From an uncultured Pelagibacteraceae bacterium (lineage in GTDB: Bacteria; Pseudomonadota; Alphaproteobacteria; Pelagibacterales; Pelagibacteraceae): a stretch of 64,000 nt of DNA. The stretch covers positions 84,218-148,217 of the forward strand of contig CACIRB010000001.1 of NCBI GenBank assembly GCA_902588925.1, read 5' to 3'. A program made the position numbers and the translations under genes. Under the pieces are notes generated by a model. It was given only the letters and a program-made list of their open reading frames with translations, was not told where the DNA came from and did not search any database. Shown piece after piece: positions 46,630 to 53,301 of the stretch; within the stretch, counting starts at the first letter, position 1; each line of letters begins with the position of its first letter.

Positions 46630-47280
46630 ATGACATTTTGCCTTAACTCAATCATCATCAAACCAGATGAAGGAACAGAAATTAAGAATGCGATAGTTTT
46701 ACTTCATGGGTATGGTGGAGATGGAAAAGACATAAGTATGTTAACTTTAAATTGGAAAAGACATCTGCCAAATACTATTTTTATTTGTCCTAATGGACAT
46801 GAAAAGTGTGCAATTAATCCATCAGGATATCAATGGTTTGATTTAACCAAAGAAGATCCATCCTATATCCTTACAGAGTCAATTAAAGCTGAGAATGTTA
46901 TCAAAAAATTTATTGAGGAAGTTAAAACAGAATACAACTTATCAAATCAACAAATTTGTTTATCAGGCTTTAGCCAGGGTTGCATGATGTCTTTGAATGT
47001 TGGTCTTACCTCAAATGAAAAATTTTTATGTGTTGTAGGATTTTCAGGGAAAATAATAGATCAAATTAATTTGAAAGACAGAATCAAAAATAGCACAGAT
47101 ACATTACTAATACATGGTGATGTCGACCAAATTGTTCCATCAACACATTTACTTGAAGCTAAAGATTTTTTAATTCGAAATAATATTCCTGTTGAAACGT
47201 TATTAATAAAAAATTGTGATCATCACATTCCTATCGAGGCATCAAGTACAGCATTAAATTATATTTTAAAAAAAATTTAA
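46630..47280 (+). CDS. Carboxylesterase/phospholipase-like alpha/beta hydrolase
   Basis: A 216-aa serine hydrolase of the YpfH/carboxylesterase 2 type. Oxyanion region LLHGYGGDGKD (about 24-34), nucleophile elbow GFSQG (Ser near 117), Asp in LIHGDVDQIVP and His in NCDHHIP complete the triad. No signal peptide is seen, so it is cytoplasmic. The substrate is unknown; short acyl esters or lysophospholipids are typical. It is divergent from the HIG1-type gene. Confidence 0.88.
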   Translation: MTFCLNSIIIKPDEGTEIKNAIVLLHGYGGDGKDISMLTLNWKRHLPNTIFICPNGHEKCAINPSGYQWFDLTKEDPSYILTESIKAENVIKKFIEEVKTEYNLSNQQICLSGFSQGCMMSLNVGLTSNEKFLCVVGFSGKIIDQINLKDRIKNSTDTLLIHGDVDQIVPSTHLLEAKDFLIRNNIPVETLLIKNCDHHIPIEASSTALNYILKKI

Positions 47281-47327
47281 CATCTGATCATATTGATTAT
47301 GATGCTAAACTAAGTTAATGTTTTAAT

Positions 47328-47897
47328 GTGAACAACTTTATTGAACAAGATGTATCATTAGAAAAATGTCCTGCATTAGTTCTCAATGCTGATTACAGAC
47401 CTCTAAGTTATTACCCACTATCATTATGGTCATGGCAAGACACTGTGAAATCAGTTTTTCTTGATAGGGTTATAATTGTAAGTCATTACGATAGAACTAT
47501 CAGAAGCCCTTCATTTAATATGAAGCTACCAAGTGTTATTGCTTTAAAAGACTATATTGTTCCTCAAACGAAACCAAGTTTTACTAGATTTAACGTTTTT
47601 TTAAGAGATAAATTCTCTTGTCAATATTGTGGAAGTAATGAGGAACTTACTTTTGATCATTTGCTTCCAAGATCCAAAGGTGGAGAAACAAATTGGGACA
47701 ATGTAGTTACAGCTTGTTCAGCTTGTAATGTAAAAAAAGGTGGAAAATTATTAAAACATTCAGGAATGAAATTAAATCAATATCCATTCAGACCTTCAAC
47801 AGAAGATTTACATAAAAATGGTAAGAACTTTCCTCCTAACTTTTTACACAAAAGTTGGATGGATTATTTGTATTGGGATGTTGAATTAGAAACTTAA
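47328..47897 (+). CDS. HNH endonuclease-family protein
   Basis: A 189-aa protein with a GTG start at 47328. The N-terminal region (ALVLNADYRPLSYYPLSLWSWQ) is characteristic of a conserved alphaproteobacterial HNH family. The HNH nuclease motif lies at about 95-142: CQYCGS, LTFDHLLPRSKGG, NWDNVVTACSACN. Four cysteines form a zinc site. It is embedded in core genes and looks vertically inherited, not mobile. The physiological role is not known. The end overlaps coq7 by 4 bases, convergently. Confidence 0.9.
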   Translation: MNNFIEQDVSLEKCPALVLNADYRPLSYYPLSLWSWQDTVKSVFLDRVIIVSHYDRTIRSPSFNMKLPSVIALKDYIVPQTKPSFTRFNVFLRDKFSCQYCGSNEELTFDHLLPRSKGGETNWDNVVTACSACNVKKGGKLLKHSGMKLNQYPFRPSTEDLHKNGKNFPPNFLHKSWMDYLYWDVELET

Positions 47898-48427
47898 ATT
47901 TTTTCAGAAATATTAATTGCAATTTTAGAACCAGTTTTAATTATTTTATCTAAAATACTATAAGGTCCTTTTTTAGTTGCACCTTTTTCATAAGCGATAT
48001 CTTTATGATTAAGCTCATCTTTTCTAAATTTTGTAATTTTGTTTTTGAGAAATTTTTCATCTTCATCTAATTGATTAATTTGATTTAAGTAGTGTTCATC
48101 AATTACTTCCTCTACAGATGCTGTGCATAGCATGGCTGCTTTTTTCCCTAATAAAGTAGAACCAAATCCTAAACCAACACCTAGTAAATCCCACAGTGGT
48201 AAAAGTTTTGTAGGAGCAATGTTTCTTTTTTTAATTTCATTTTCAAAGAATTCACTATGTTCCTTTTCATGAATTTTCATATCTTCTATGATTTTTTTCA
48301 AATTTTCATCTTTGACAAATGTATTTAAAGCTAATAATTGACCTTCATATATTTTAACTGCTCCACGCTCACCAGCATGATCTACCCTTATAAATTCTTC
48401 AATTTTTTTTTTACTTACTTTTGCCAT
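47894..48427 (-). CDS. coq7: Demethoxyubiquinone hydroxylase Coq7
   Basis: Diiron monooxygenase for the C6 (or related) hydroxylation in ubiquinone synthesis. The 177 residues carry the ferritin-like ligand motifs: RVDHAGERGAVKIYEGQ, HEKEHSEFFE, ASVEEVIDEHY and DELNHKDIAYEKGA. It is the distal gene of yqaA-dsbB-coq7; its start lies within the last 17 bases of dsbB. With ubiE and ubiB it indicates aerobic ubiquinone-based respiration. Confidence 0.95.
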   Translation of the reverse strand: MAKVSKKKIEEFIRVDHAGERGAVKIYEGQLLALNTFVKDENLKKIIEDMKIHEKEHSEFFENEIKKRNIAPTKLLPLWDLLGVGLGFGSTLLGKKAAMLCTASVEEVIDEHYLNQINQLDEDEKFLKNKITKFRKDELNHKDIAYEKGATKKGPYSILDKIIKTGSKIAINISEKI

Positions 48428-48893
48428 AGTTTAAATAAATTTTTAATGCATTGATTGTAATTAGTATAGAAATTACAATATTGTAAGTTGTAAGTGATAA
48501 TCCAAATATTTTAAATGTTACATCTTTGCAGCTCACTTTTTTTTCCTGCAATTGTTTTAAAATTTCTTCTTTGGAAGTTGCCTCAGAGCCATTTTTTAAG
48601 TCACAAACTAAAGATTCCTCGATAAATCCGTGCTCAATACCAAAATGATAAACTGATAAGATAGTAGCTGTTAAAAAAACTATTACCAATAAAACCAAAA
48701 ATATTTTTTCAAACTGAGAAAATTTATAATTCAAGAGTATAATTACTATTGCAATTACATATGGAATTCTTTCTAAGATACAAAGATTGCATGGTTGATG
48801 ACCCAAAACATATTCAATAAAGAACGCTGAAATTAAAGCAACGAAACTGACAAATAAAATTAGGTTAAGAAACAATGATTTGTTATTAAGCAT
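48411..48893 (-). CDS. dsbB: Disulfide bond formation protein B (DsbB family)
   Basis: Inner-membrane quinone reductase that reoxidises periplasmic DsbA. The 160 residues form four transmembrane helices, with the first redox pair CNLC (Cys35, Cys38) after helix 1 and a second periplasmic pair (SLVCDLK, KKVSCKD). Overlaps of 8 bases with yqaA and 17 bases with coq7 suggest coupled translation. It links functionally with ubiquinone made by the adjacent coq7. Confidence 0.93.
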   Translation of the reverse strand: MLNNKSLFLNLILFVSFVALISAFFIEYVLGHQPCNLCILERIPYVIAIVIILLNYKFSQFEKIFLVLLVIVFLTATILSVYHFGIEHGFIEESLVCDLKNGSEATSKEEILKQLQEKKVSCKDVTFKIFGLSLTTYNIVISILITINALKIYLNYGKSK

Positions 48894-49491
48894 TAAATTT
48901 AAAAATTAAAAATATAATTCCTAATACTATAACTAGTAAAATTCCAATTATAGTGAACCATTTTGAACCATGCTTTCCCATGAATTCAGTAAATAAGTCA
49001 CCAAATTTATAAGATAAATAAGCAACAATAAAAAATCTAAAACTTCTCGAGATTAAACTTACAACAATAAACACAGGTAAACTAAAACCAACAACACCGC
49101 TAGCAATAGTGAATGCTTTATAGGGAAGTGGGGTAAATCCTGCTAGAAAAAGAATACTTAGCCAGGCAAGAAAACCTGATCCTTGAGACAAACTTGTCTT
49201 CAAATTCTCTACTTTATTTTCATAACCATAAAATTCAATTACATGAATAGCCAAATCATAAAACAAATAACCTAGTAAATATCCAAAAATTCCGCCTAAA
49301 ACTGAAAATATAGATGCGATTAAAAATATTTTAAAATATTCTTTTTTTTTAGCAATCACCATAGGAATAATCATTACATCTGGAGGTATAGGAAAAAATG
49401 AACTTTCAGTGAAGGAAACAATTCCTAAGTATAAATTTGAACTTTTGTGAGCAGCTAAATTTAAACAATATTTATAAAGACTTTGTAACAT
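48886..49491 (-). CDS. DedA/YqaA-family membrane protein
   Basis: A 201-aa membrane protein of the SNARE-associated/DedA superfamily (YqaA type). Signature segments are FTESSFFPIPPDVMIIPMV (about 27-45) and a glycine-rich segment GGIFGYLLGYLFYD, then FTPLPYKAFTIASGV. DedA proteins are linked to lipid carrier (undecaprenyl phosphate) or phospholipid translocation. It is first in the yqaA-dsbB-coq7 operon, a conserved alphaproteobacterial set. Confidence 0.9.
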   Translation of the reverse strand: MLQSLYKYCLNLAAHKSSNLYLGIVSFTESSFFPIPPDVMIIPMVIAKKKEYFKIFLIASIFSVLGGIFGYLLGYLFYDLAIHVIEFYGYENKVENLKTSLSQGSGFLAWLSILFLAGFTPLPYKAFTIASGVVGFSLPVFIVVSLISRSFRFFIVAYLSYKFGDLFTEFMGKHGSKWFTIIGILLVIVLGIIFLIFKFNA

Positions 49492-49532
49492 TTTTTAGTT
49501 TTAATATAATTTTAGTTCTTATACTATTTAAT

Positions 49533-49538
49533 TATAAT
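49533..49538 (+). promoter_or_regulatory. -10 box of the tRNA-Leu promoter
   Basis: A consensus TATAAT ends 10 bases before the mature tRNA 5' end. No convincing -35 box is visible at 16-18 bases upstream. Confidence 0.5.
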
Positions 49539-49548
49539 TTAATATAAT

Positions 49549-49633
49549 GGGCGAATGGCGGAACTGGTAGACGCGCACGACTCAAAATCGTGTTTCGCAA
49601 GAAGTGAGAGTTCGATTCTCTCTTCGCCCACCA
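49549..49633 (+). tRNA. tRNA-Leu (CAA anticodon)
   Basis: An 85-base class II tRNA. The acceptor stem is GGGCGAA / TTCGCCC with A discriminator and encoded CCA. The anticodon stem CACGA / TCGTG encloses the loop CTCAAAA, giving anticodon CAA (reads UUG). A long variable arm follows and the T arm is GAGAG-TTCGATT-CTCTC. The next CDS starts 6 bases after the CCA, so processing must separate them if they are cotranscribed. Confidence 0.96.
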
Positions 49634-49639
49634 AAGTTT

Positions 49640-51337
49640 ATGAATATAAAAAACTATAATAATCTTTTAGAACTATTTTATAATCAGTATACTAAAGAAA
49701 AAGCAGATCAAATTTTTCTAAAATCCTTAAAAAATCCAAATGATAAATTTTCTTGGAGAGATACTTATTTAAATATTTTAAAATTAAGCAATGAGCTTAA
49801 ATCTTTAATTCAAAAAAAAGATAGATGTTTATTAATTTCAGAAAATAGACCTGAATGGATGATATCTGATTTAGCGATAATGTTAGCAGGTGGAATTACT
49901 GTGCCAGCCTATACTACTTACACCGAAAGAGATTATGAATATTTAATTGATGATTGTAATCCGTCGGTAATAGTTGTCTCAGATCAAGTTCAATATAATA
50001 AAATTAAAAATATAATTCCTACAAAGCCATTTATAAAAAAGGTTATCACCTTTGATCAAATTGATAGTCAATTAAATACTATATGTGTAAAAGATATTTT
50101 TTTGAAGAACGATTGTGAAGAGATCGATTTTTTAAAATTAGAAATTTCAAGAAAAGACGTAGCTTGTATTATTTATACATCAGGAACCCAAGGTAACCCC
50201 AAGGGAGTAATGCTCAGCCATGGAGGGATTTTAAATAATTGTGAAGGTTCTATTTCACTTTTAAAAGAGATAATATCTTACAAACCTAAATTCCTAACTT
50301 GGTTACCATTATCGCATTCTTATGAACATACCGTTCAGTTTGTCCAAATAGCAATAGGTGCCGAAGTTTATTATGCAGAAAGTATAGATAAATTAATTAA
50401 AAATATGGGAGAATGTAATCCTGATATTATGACAGCTGTTCCAAGATTTTATCAGAATCTGTATCAAAAAATTAATTCAACTTTTAATAAAGCTACTGGT
50501 TTTAAAAAATCTCTTATAAACAAAATGCTTTATCTTGGTGAAAAAGTACTAACAAATCAAAAACTTACTTTTTTTGAAAAAGTGCAAAATACAATTTGTG
50601 AAAAAATAGTTAGAAAGAAAATAAAAGCTCAATTTGGAGGTTCTTTAAAAGCATTTATTTCTGGAGGAGGTGCGCTAGACAAAGAAGTGGGTGTTTTTTT
50701 AAATTCGATAGGTTTACCGACTTTACAAGGGTATGGTTTAACAGAAACTTCTCCAGTTGTAAGTTGTAACCCAATAAAAGATATAAGGATAGATACAGTA
50801 GGTCCTGCTTTTAGTGGAAATGAAGTGCAAATTGCTGACGATGGTGAAATTCTGGTTAAAGGTGAAAATGTCATGTTGGGCTATTGGAATAAAAAGGAGG
50901 AGACTGAAAAAGTTTTAAAGGATGGCTGGTTATATACTGGAGATATAGGACATTTTGAAAATGGTTACTTAAAAATCACTGATAGAAAAAAAGATATTTT
51001 AATTACACCAGGTGGTGACAATATTTCTCCTGTGAAAATTGAAAATGACTTACTCAAGATTGAATTTGTAGAGCAAGCATTAGTTTATGGAGATAACAAA
51101 CCTTATTTAATAGCTATTTTAGTTCTAAATAATAATGAAAGTAATGTGTCAGATGAAAATATTTCAAAAGAAATAGAAACAATTAATAAAAACTTATCTA
51201 AGATAGAAAAAATTAAAAAGTTTTTTGTAATTAAAGATCAATTTACAATTGAAAATGGATTAATGACACCAACTTTAAAGTTAAAAAGATACAAAATTAT
51301 TGAAAAGTATAAAAGTGAAATAGAAAAACTTTATTAA
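49640..51337 (+). CDS. Long-chain acyl-CoA synthetase (AMP-forming)
   Basis: Activates fatty acids to acyl-CoA. The track ORF starts with a GTG inside the tRNA; the real start is ATG 49640 (MNIKNYNN). The product is 565 aa, with the AMP-binding motif YTSGTQGNPKG (about 170-180), GYGLTETSP, YTGDIG and the hinge DRKKDILITPGGDNISP. It resembles FAA1/FadD15-type long-chain ligases. No beta-oxidation genes are adjacent, so a lipid-recycling role is as likely as degradation. Confidence 0.92.
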   Translation: MNIKNYNNLLELFYNQYTKEKADQIFLKSLKNPNDKFSWRDTYLNILKLSNELKSLIQKKDRCLLISENRPEWMISDLAIMLAGGITVPAYTTYTERDYEYLIDDCNPSVIVVSDQVQYNKIKNIIPTKPFIKKVITFDQIDSQLNTICVKDIFLKNDCEEIDFLKLEISRKDVACIIYTSGTQGNPKGVMLSHGGILNNCEGSISLLKEIISYKPKFLTWLPLSHSYEHTVQFVQIAIGAEVYYAESIDKLIKNMGECNPDIMTAVPRFYQNLYQKINSTFNKATGFKKSLINKMLYLGEKVLTNQKLTFFEKVQNTICEKIVRKKIKAQFGGSLKAFISGGGALDKEVGVFLNSIGLPTLQGYGLTETSPVVSCNPIKDIRIDTVGPAFSGNEVQIADDGEILVKGENVMLGYWNKKEETEKVLKDGWLYTGDIGHFENGYLKITDRKKDILITPGGDNISPVKIENDLLKIEFVEQALVYGDNKPYLIAILVLNNNESNVSDENISKEIETINKNLSKIEKIKKFFVIKDQFTIENGLMTPTLKLKRYKIIEKYKSEIEKLY

Positions 51338-51456
51338 ATTTATTTAAATTAAGAGTTTATTTACCGCATAAACATTAACTAAATTAATAAAAAATTTTTT
51401 TATAAAAAATAAAAAATAAAAAATAATTTTTTTAAAATTCGCTTTTAATTAATGAT

Positions 51457-51513
51457 TTGACATAAGTTGTATAAAAAAATAAAAATAAGTTAACAGCGAA
51501 TCAATTTGATTCG
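51457..51513 (+). promoter_or_regulatory. Promoter and leader hairpin of the lysine-rich protein gene
   Basis: In the 199-base, extremely AT-rich gap a consensus TTGACA (51457-51462) is followed 17 bases later by TAAAAA as a possible -10 box. The leader then contains CGAATCA-ATT-TGATTCG (51497-51513), a perfect 7-bp inverted repeat that could be an RNA hairpin or an operator. A strong AGGGAG lies before the next ATG. The rest of the gap shows nothing further. Confidence 0.5.
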
Positions 51514-51536
51514 TTAAACTAAAAAGGGAGCTAAAG

Positions 51537-51635
51537 ATGCCTAAGAAAAGAAAAAAAGCGGCAAAGAAAACTAAGAAAAAAGCTAAGAAAAAAGCTAAGA
51601 AAAAAGCAAAAAAGGCTAAGAAAAGAAGAAAATAA
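51537..51635 (+). CDS. Tiny lysine-rich (histone-tail-like) protein
   Basis: A 32-aa ORF too short for the track. It starts MPKKRKKAAKKTKKKAKKKA and continues in the same way; nearly all residues are Lys, Arg or Ala, with repeated KKKA units. It has its own promoter candidate, an AGGGAG ribosome binding site 7 bases before the ATG, and a strong terminator 22 bases after the stop, so it is a complete transcription unit rather than chance. It resembles histone H1-like or nucleoid-binding tails; binding to DNA or RNA is inference. Confidence 0.8.
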   Translation: MPKKRKKAAKKTKKKAKKKAKKKAKKAKKRRK

Positions 51636-51657
51636 TAACTTAGTATTCTTTACAAAA

Positions 51658-51698
51658 AACGCTTCTCATAACTTTTTGTGTGAGAGGCGTTTTTTTTT
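51658..51698. terminator. Bidirectional intrinsic terminator
   Basis: A long stem, AACGCTTCTCATAAC / GTGTGAGAGGCGTT with few mismatches and a T-rich loop, is followed by nine T on the plus strand and preceded by AAAAAA, which gives a U-tract on the minus strand. It ends both the lysine-rich protein gene and the convergent carD operon. Confidence 0.9.
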
Positions 51699-52538
51699 AT
51701 TCGTCTAAAGGTTCGTCAGTTTCAGAAATAGGTTCTTCGACAGGTAAGTCAGCAGTTGGAGTTTTAGGAGTAGCGCTAATCGCTTGTGTTTGTCCACCAA
51801 CATTTCTCTTTAATGCTTTATCTAATTTTTTTTGAGTGTCTTCAGGTGATAAACTTAAAATTATCTGAAATTCTGACTGCATTCTTTCATAAGCTTTTTC
51901 AAAAAGTTGTCTTTCACTATAAGATTGATCAACCATAAGATCATCACCTTTGTTTAGATCTCTTACAACTTCAGCTAATTCATAAATTTTACCTGATGAA
52001 ATTTTTGCTTCATATTCTTGTGCTCTTCTACTCCACATTGATCTTTTGATTTTTGGTTTACTTTTTAATATAGAAATACATTTGTTTACTTGATTAATTG
52101 TTGCTAAAGGTCTTAGGTTAGATTGTTTGTTAACGGGTACCATACCATTAGCTTTATCTTTTTCAAATTTGATAACGTATGTTTCAACATCAATACCACC
52201 GATATTTATTTTTTTAAATTCTGTAATTTGACCAACGCCATGTTTTGGATAAACAACATAATCTTTAATCTTAAATTCTCTTTTTTCGGTTTCTTGTTTT
52301 TTAACTTTTTTAATCTCGGGTTTAACCTCGTTGGTTTTTGATATTCTTAAATTATCTACTTTCGGTTCATTTTGCGTTTCAGTAGTTTTTGAAACTTTTT
52401 TTATTTTAGGTGATTTATTTAGAATTTTTTTTGAAACTTTTTTGATTTTTTTTGCTACAACTTTTTTGACTTTTTTGGTTTTCGGTTTTGTAACTTTTTA
52501 ACTTTGGTTACTTTTTTCTTTTTACCTTTTTTTGCCAT
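51697..52538 (-). CDS. carD: CarD-family transcription regulator with lysine-rich N-terminus; reading frame broken once
   Basis: CarD/CdnL proteins bind RNA polymerase and stabilise open complexes. The track shows only the C-terminal 148 aa. Reading further upstream gives DYVVYPKHGVGQI and GGIDVETYVIKFEKDKANG, the CarD RNA-polymerase-interacting domain, then a long lysine/valine-rich stretch with no start codon. The only plausible start, ATG 52538 (MAKKGKKKKVTKVKK), is in another frame and stops at 52455. One extra A in the A5 run at 52495-52499 joins them into a clean ~280-aa protein, residues 1-92 being lysine-rich. A sequencing error, a real mutation or frameshifting could explain this. 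Confidence 0.8.
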
Positions 52539-52557
52539 TTCTTTTTCTGATTTGCCT

Positions 52558-52884
52558 TTAAAGATTTTCTTTAAAATACTTTTCGTACTTATTTTGCTCA
52601 TTTTTAAATTTTTCATGATCCGTAGGAGGATCCTTTTTCTCACTTATGTTTGGCCAGATTTCTGAAAACTTTTTATTAATTTCTAACCATTTTTCGCTTC
52701 CAGGTTCAGTATCAGCTTTTATAGCATCAACTGGGCACTCTGGCTCACAAACGCCACAATCTATACACTCATCCGGTTTAATTACAAGCATATTTTTACC
52801 TTCATAAAAACAATCAACCGGACAAACATCTACACAATCGGTAAGTTTACACTTAATACAATTATCGTTTACAATATAAGTCAC
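52558..52884 (-). CDS. fdxA: 7Fe/8Fe ferredoxin (FdxA type)
   Basis: A 108-aa bacterial ferredoxin with two cluster motifs. The first, [17 protein letters not shown], has the altered spacing typical of [3Fe-4S]/[4Fe-4S] FdxA proteins. The second is [16 protein letters not shown]-terminal acidic/lysine extension (about 60-108) follows as in other alphaproteobacterial FdxA. It is coupled to the TerB gene by ATGA and precedes carD by 20 bases; fdxA-carD adjacency is standard. Confidence 0.93.
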   Translation of the reverse strand: MTYIVNDNCIKCKLTDCVDVCPVDCFYEGKNMLVIKPDECIDCGVCEPECPVDAIKADTEPGSEKWLEINKKFSEIWPNISEKKDPPTDHEKFKNEQNKYEKYFKENL

Positions 52885-53297
52885 TCTTTACTTTCCTCTT
52901 TTACTCTATGCTTAATATCTCCCATAGTTTTACTGTCAATGTACAAAAGTCCCGCTAATCTCCTCATAAGATTTGTTTCGTACATATCGGCATCTTTATT
53001 AGAGTAAATAATTGACCAAAGAGCCTCTACTATTTTAATTTTATCTTTTTCAGGTAAATTTTTAATTTCCCTTGTGAAATCTAGAATTTGATTTGAATTT
53101 TCCTCAATAATTTTTGCACCTTGGATAGTTTTTGTAATTTTTTCATTTTCTACACCCAACTCTAGAAGTGTTTTTTTAATTATTTCCTCTTCTTTGTCAG
53201 TGTAACTTTCATCTATTTTTGCAGCATGGATCAATAAGGCACAAACTTTCACTATAAAATTATTCTCTTCTTTTTTATCTGTCTTTTTGAAAAACAT
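52881..53297 (-). CDS. TerB-family (tellurite-resistance-like) protein
   Basis: A 138-aa all-helical cytoplasmic protein. [31 protein letters not shown] and [27 protein letters not shown]-type segments contain the acidic metal-binding positions of TerB domains. Such proteins next to the Suv3-like helicase and fdxA are common in alphaproteobacteria and are not evidence of tellurite resistance. Function is unknown. It lies 4 bases after the helicase gene. Confidence 0.85.
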   Translation of the reverse strand: MFFKKTDKKEENNFIVKVCALLIHAAKIDESYTDKEEEIIKKTLLELGVENEKITKTIQGAKIIEENSNQILDFTREIKNLPEKDKIKIVEALWSIIYSNKDADMYETNLMRRLAGLLYIDSKTMGDIKHRVKEESKE

Positions 53298-53301
53298 TAA
53301 A

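Noticed and set aside
47328-47897. HNH protein as part of a mobile element or intron
   Set aside because: No repeats, transposase or intron structure nearby; it belongs to a conserved stand-alone alphaproteobacterial family between core genes.
49604-49639. Upstream GTG start for the acyl-CoA synthetase
   Set aside because: It lies inside the tRNA-Leu gene and the added residues are tRNA sequence; ATG 49640 is better.
52494-52500. Canonical A AAA AAG slippery heptamer in carD
   Set aside because: The frame reads GTT AAA AAG, so the heptamer is T AAA AAG, not the classic site; frameshifting stays possible but is not shown.
52455-52643. Track ORF of 62 aa, minus strand, as an independent gene
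   Set aside because: Its first part is antisense-frame sequence within fdxA; the real content starts at ATG 52538 and is the N-terminus of the frame-broken carD.
52881-53297. Tellurite resistance function for the TerB protein
   Set aside because: No other ter genes are present; the TerB domain occurs widely in housekeeping contexts.
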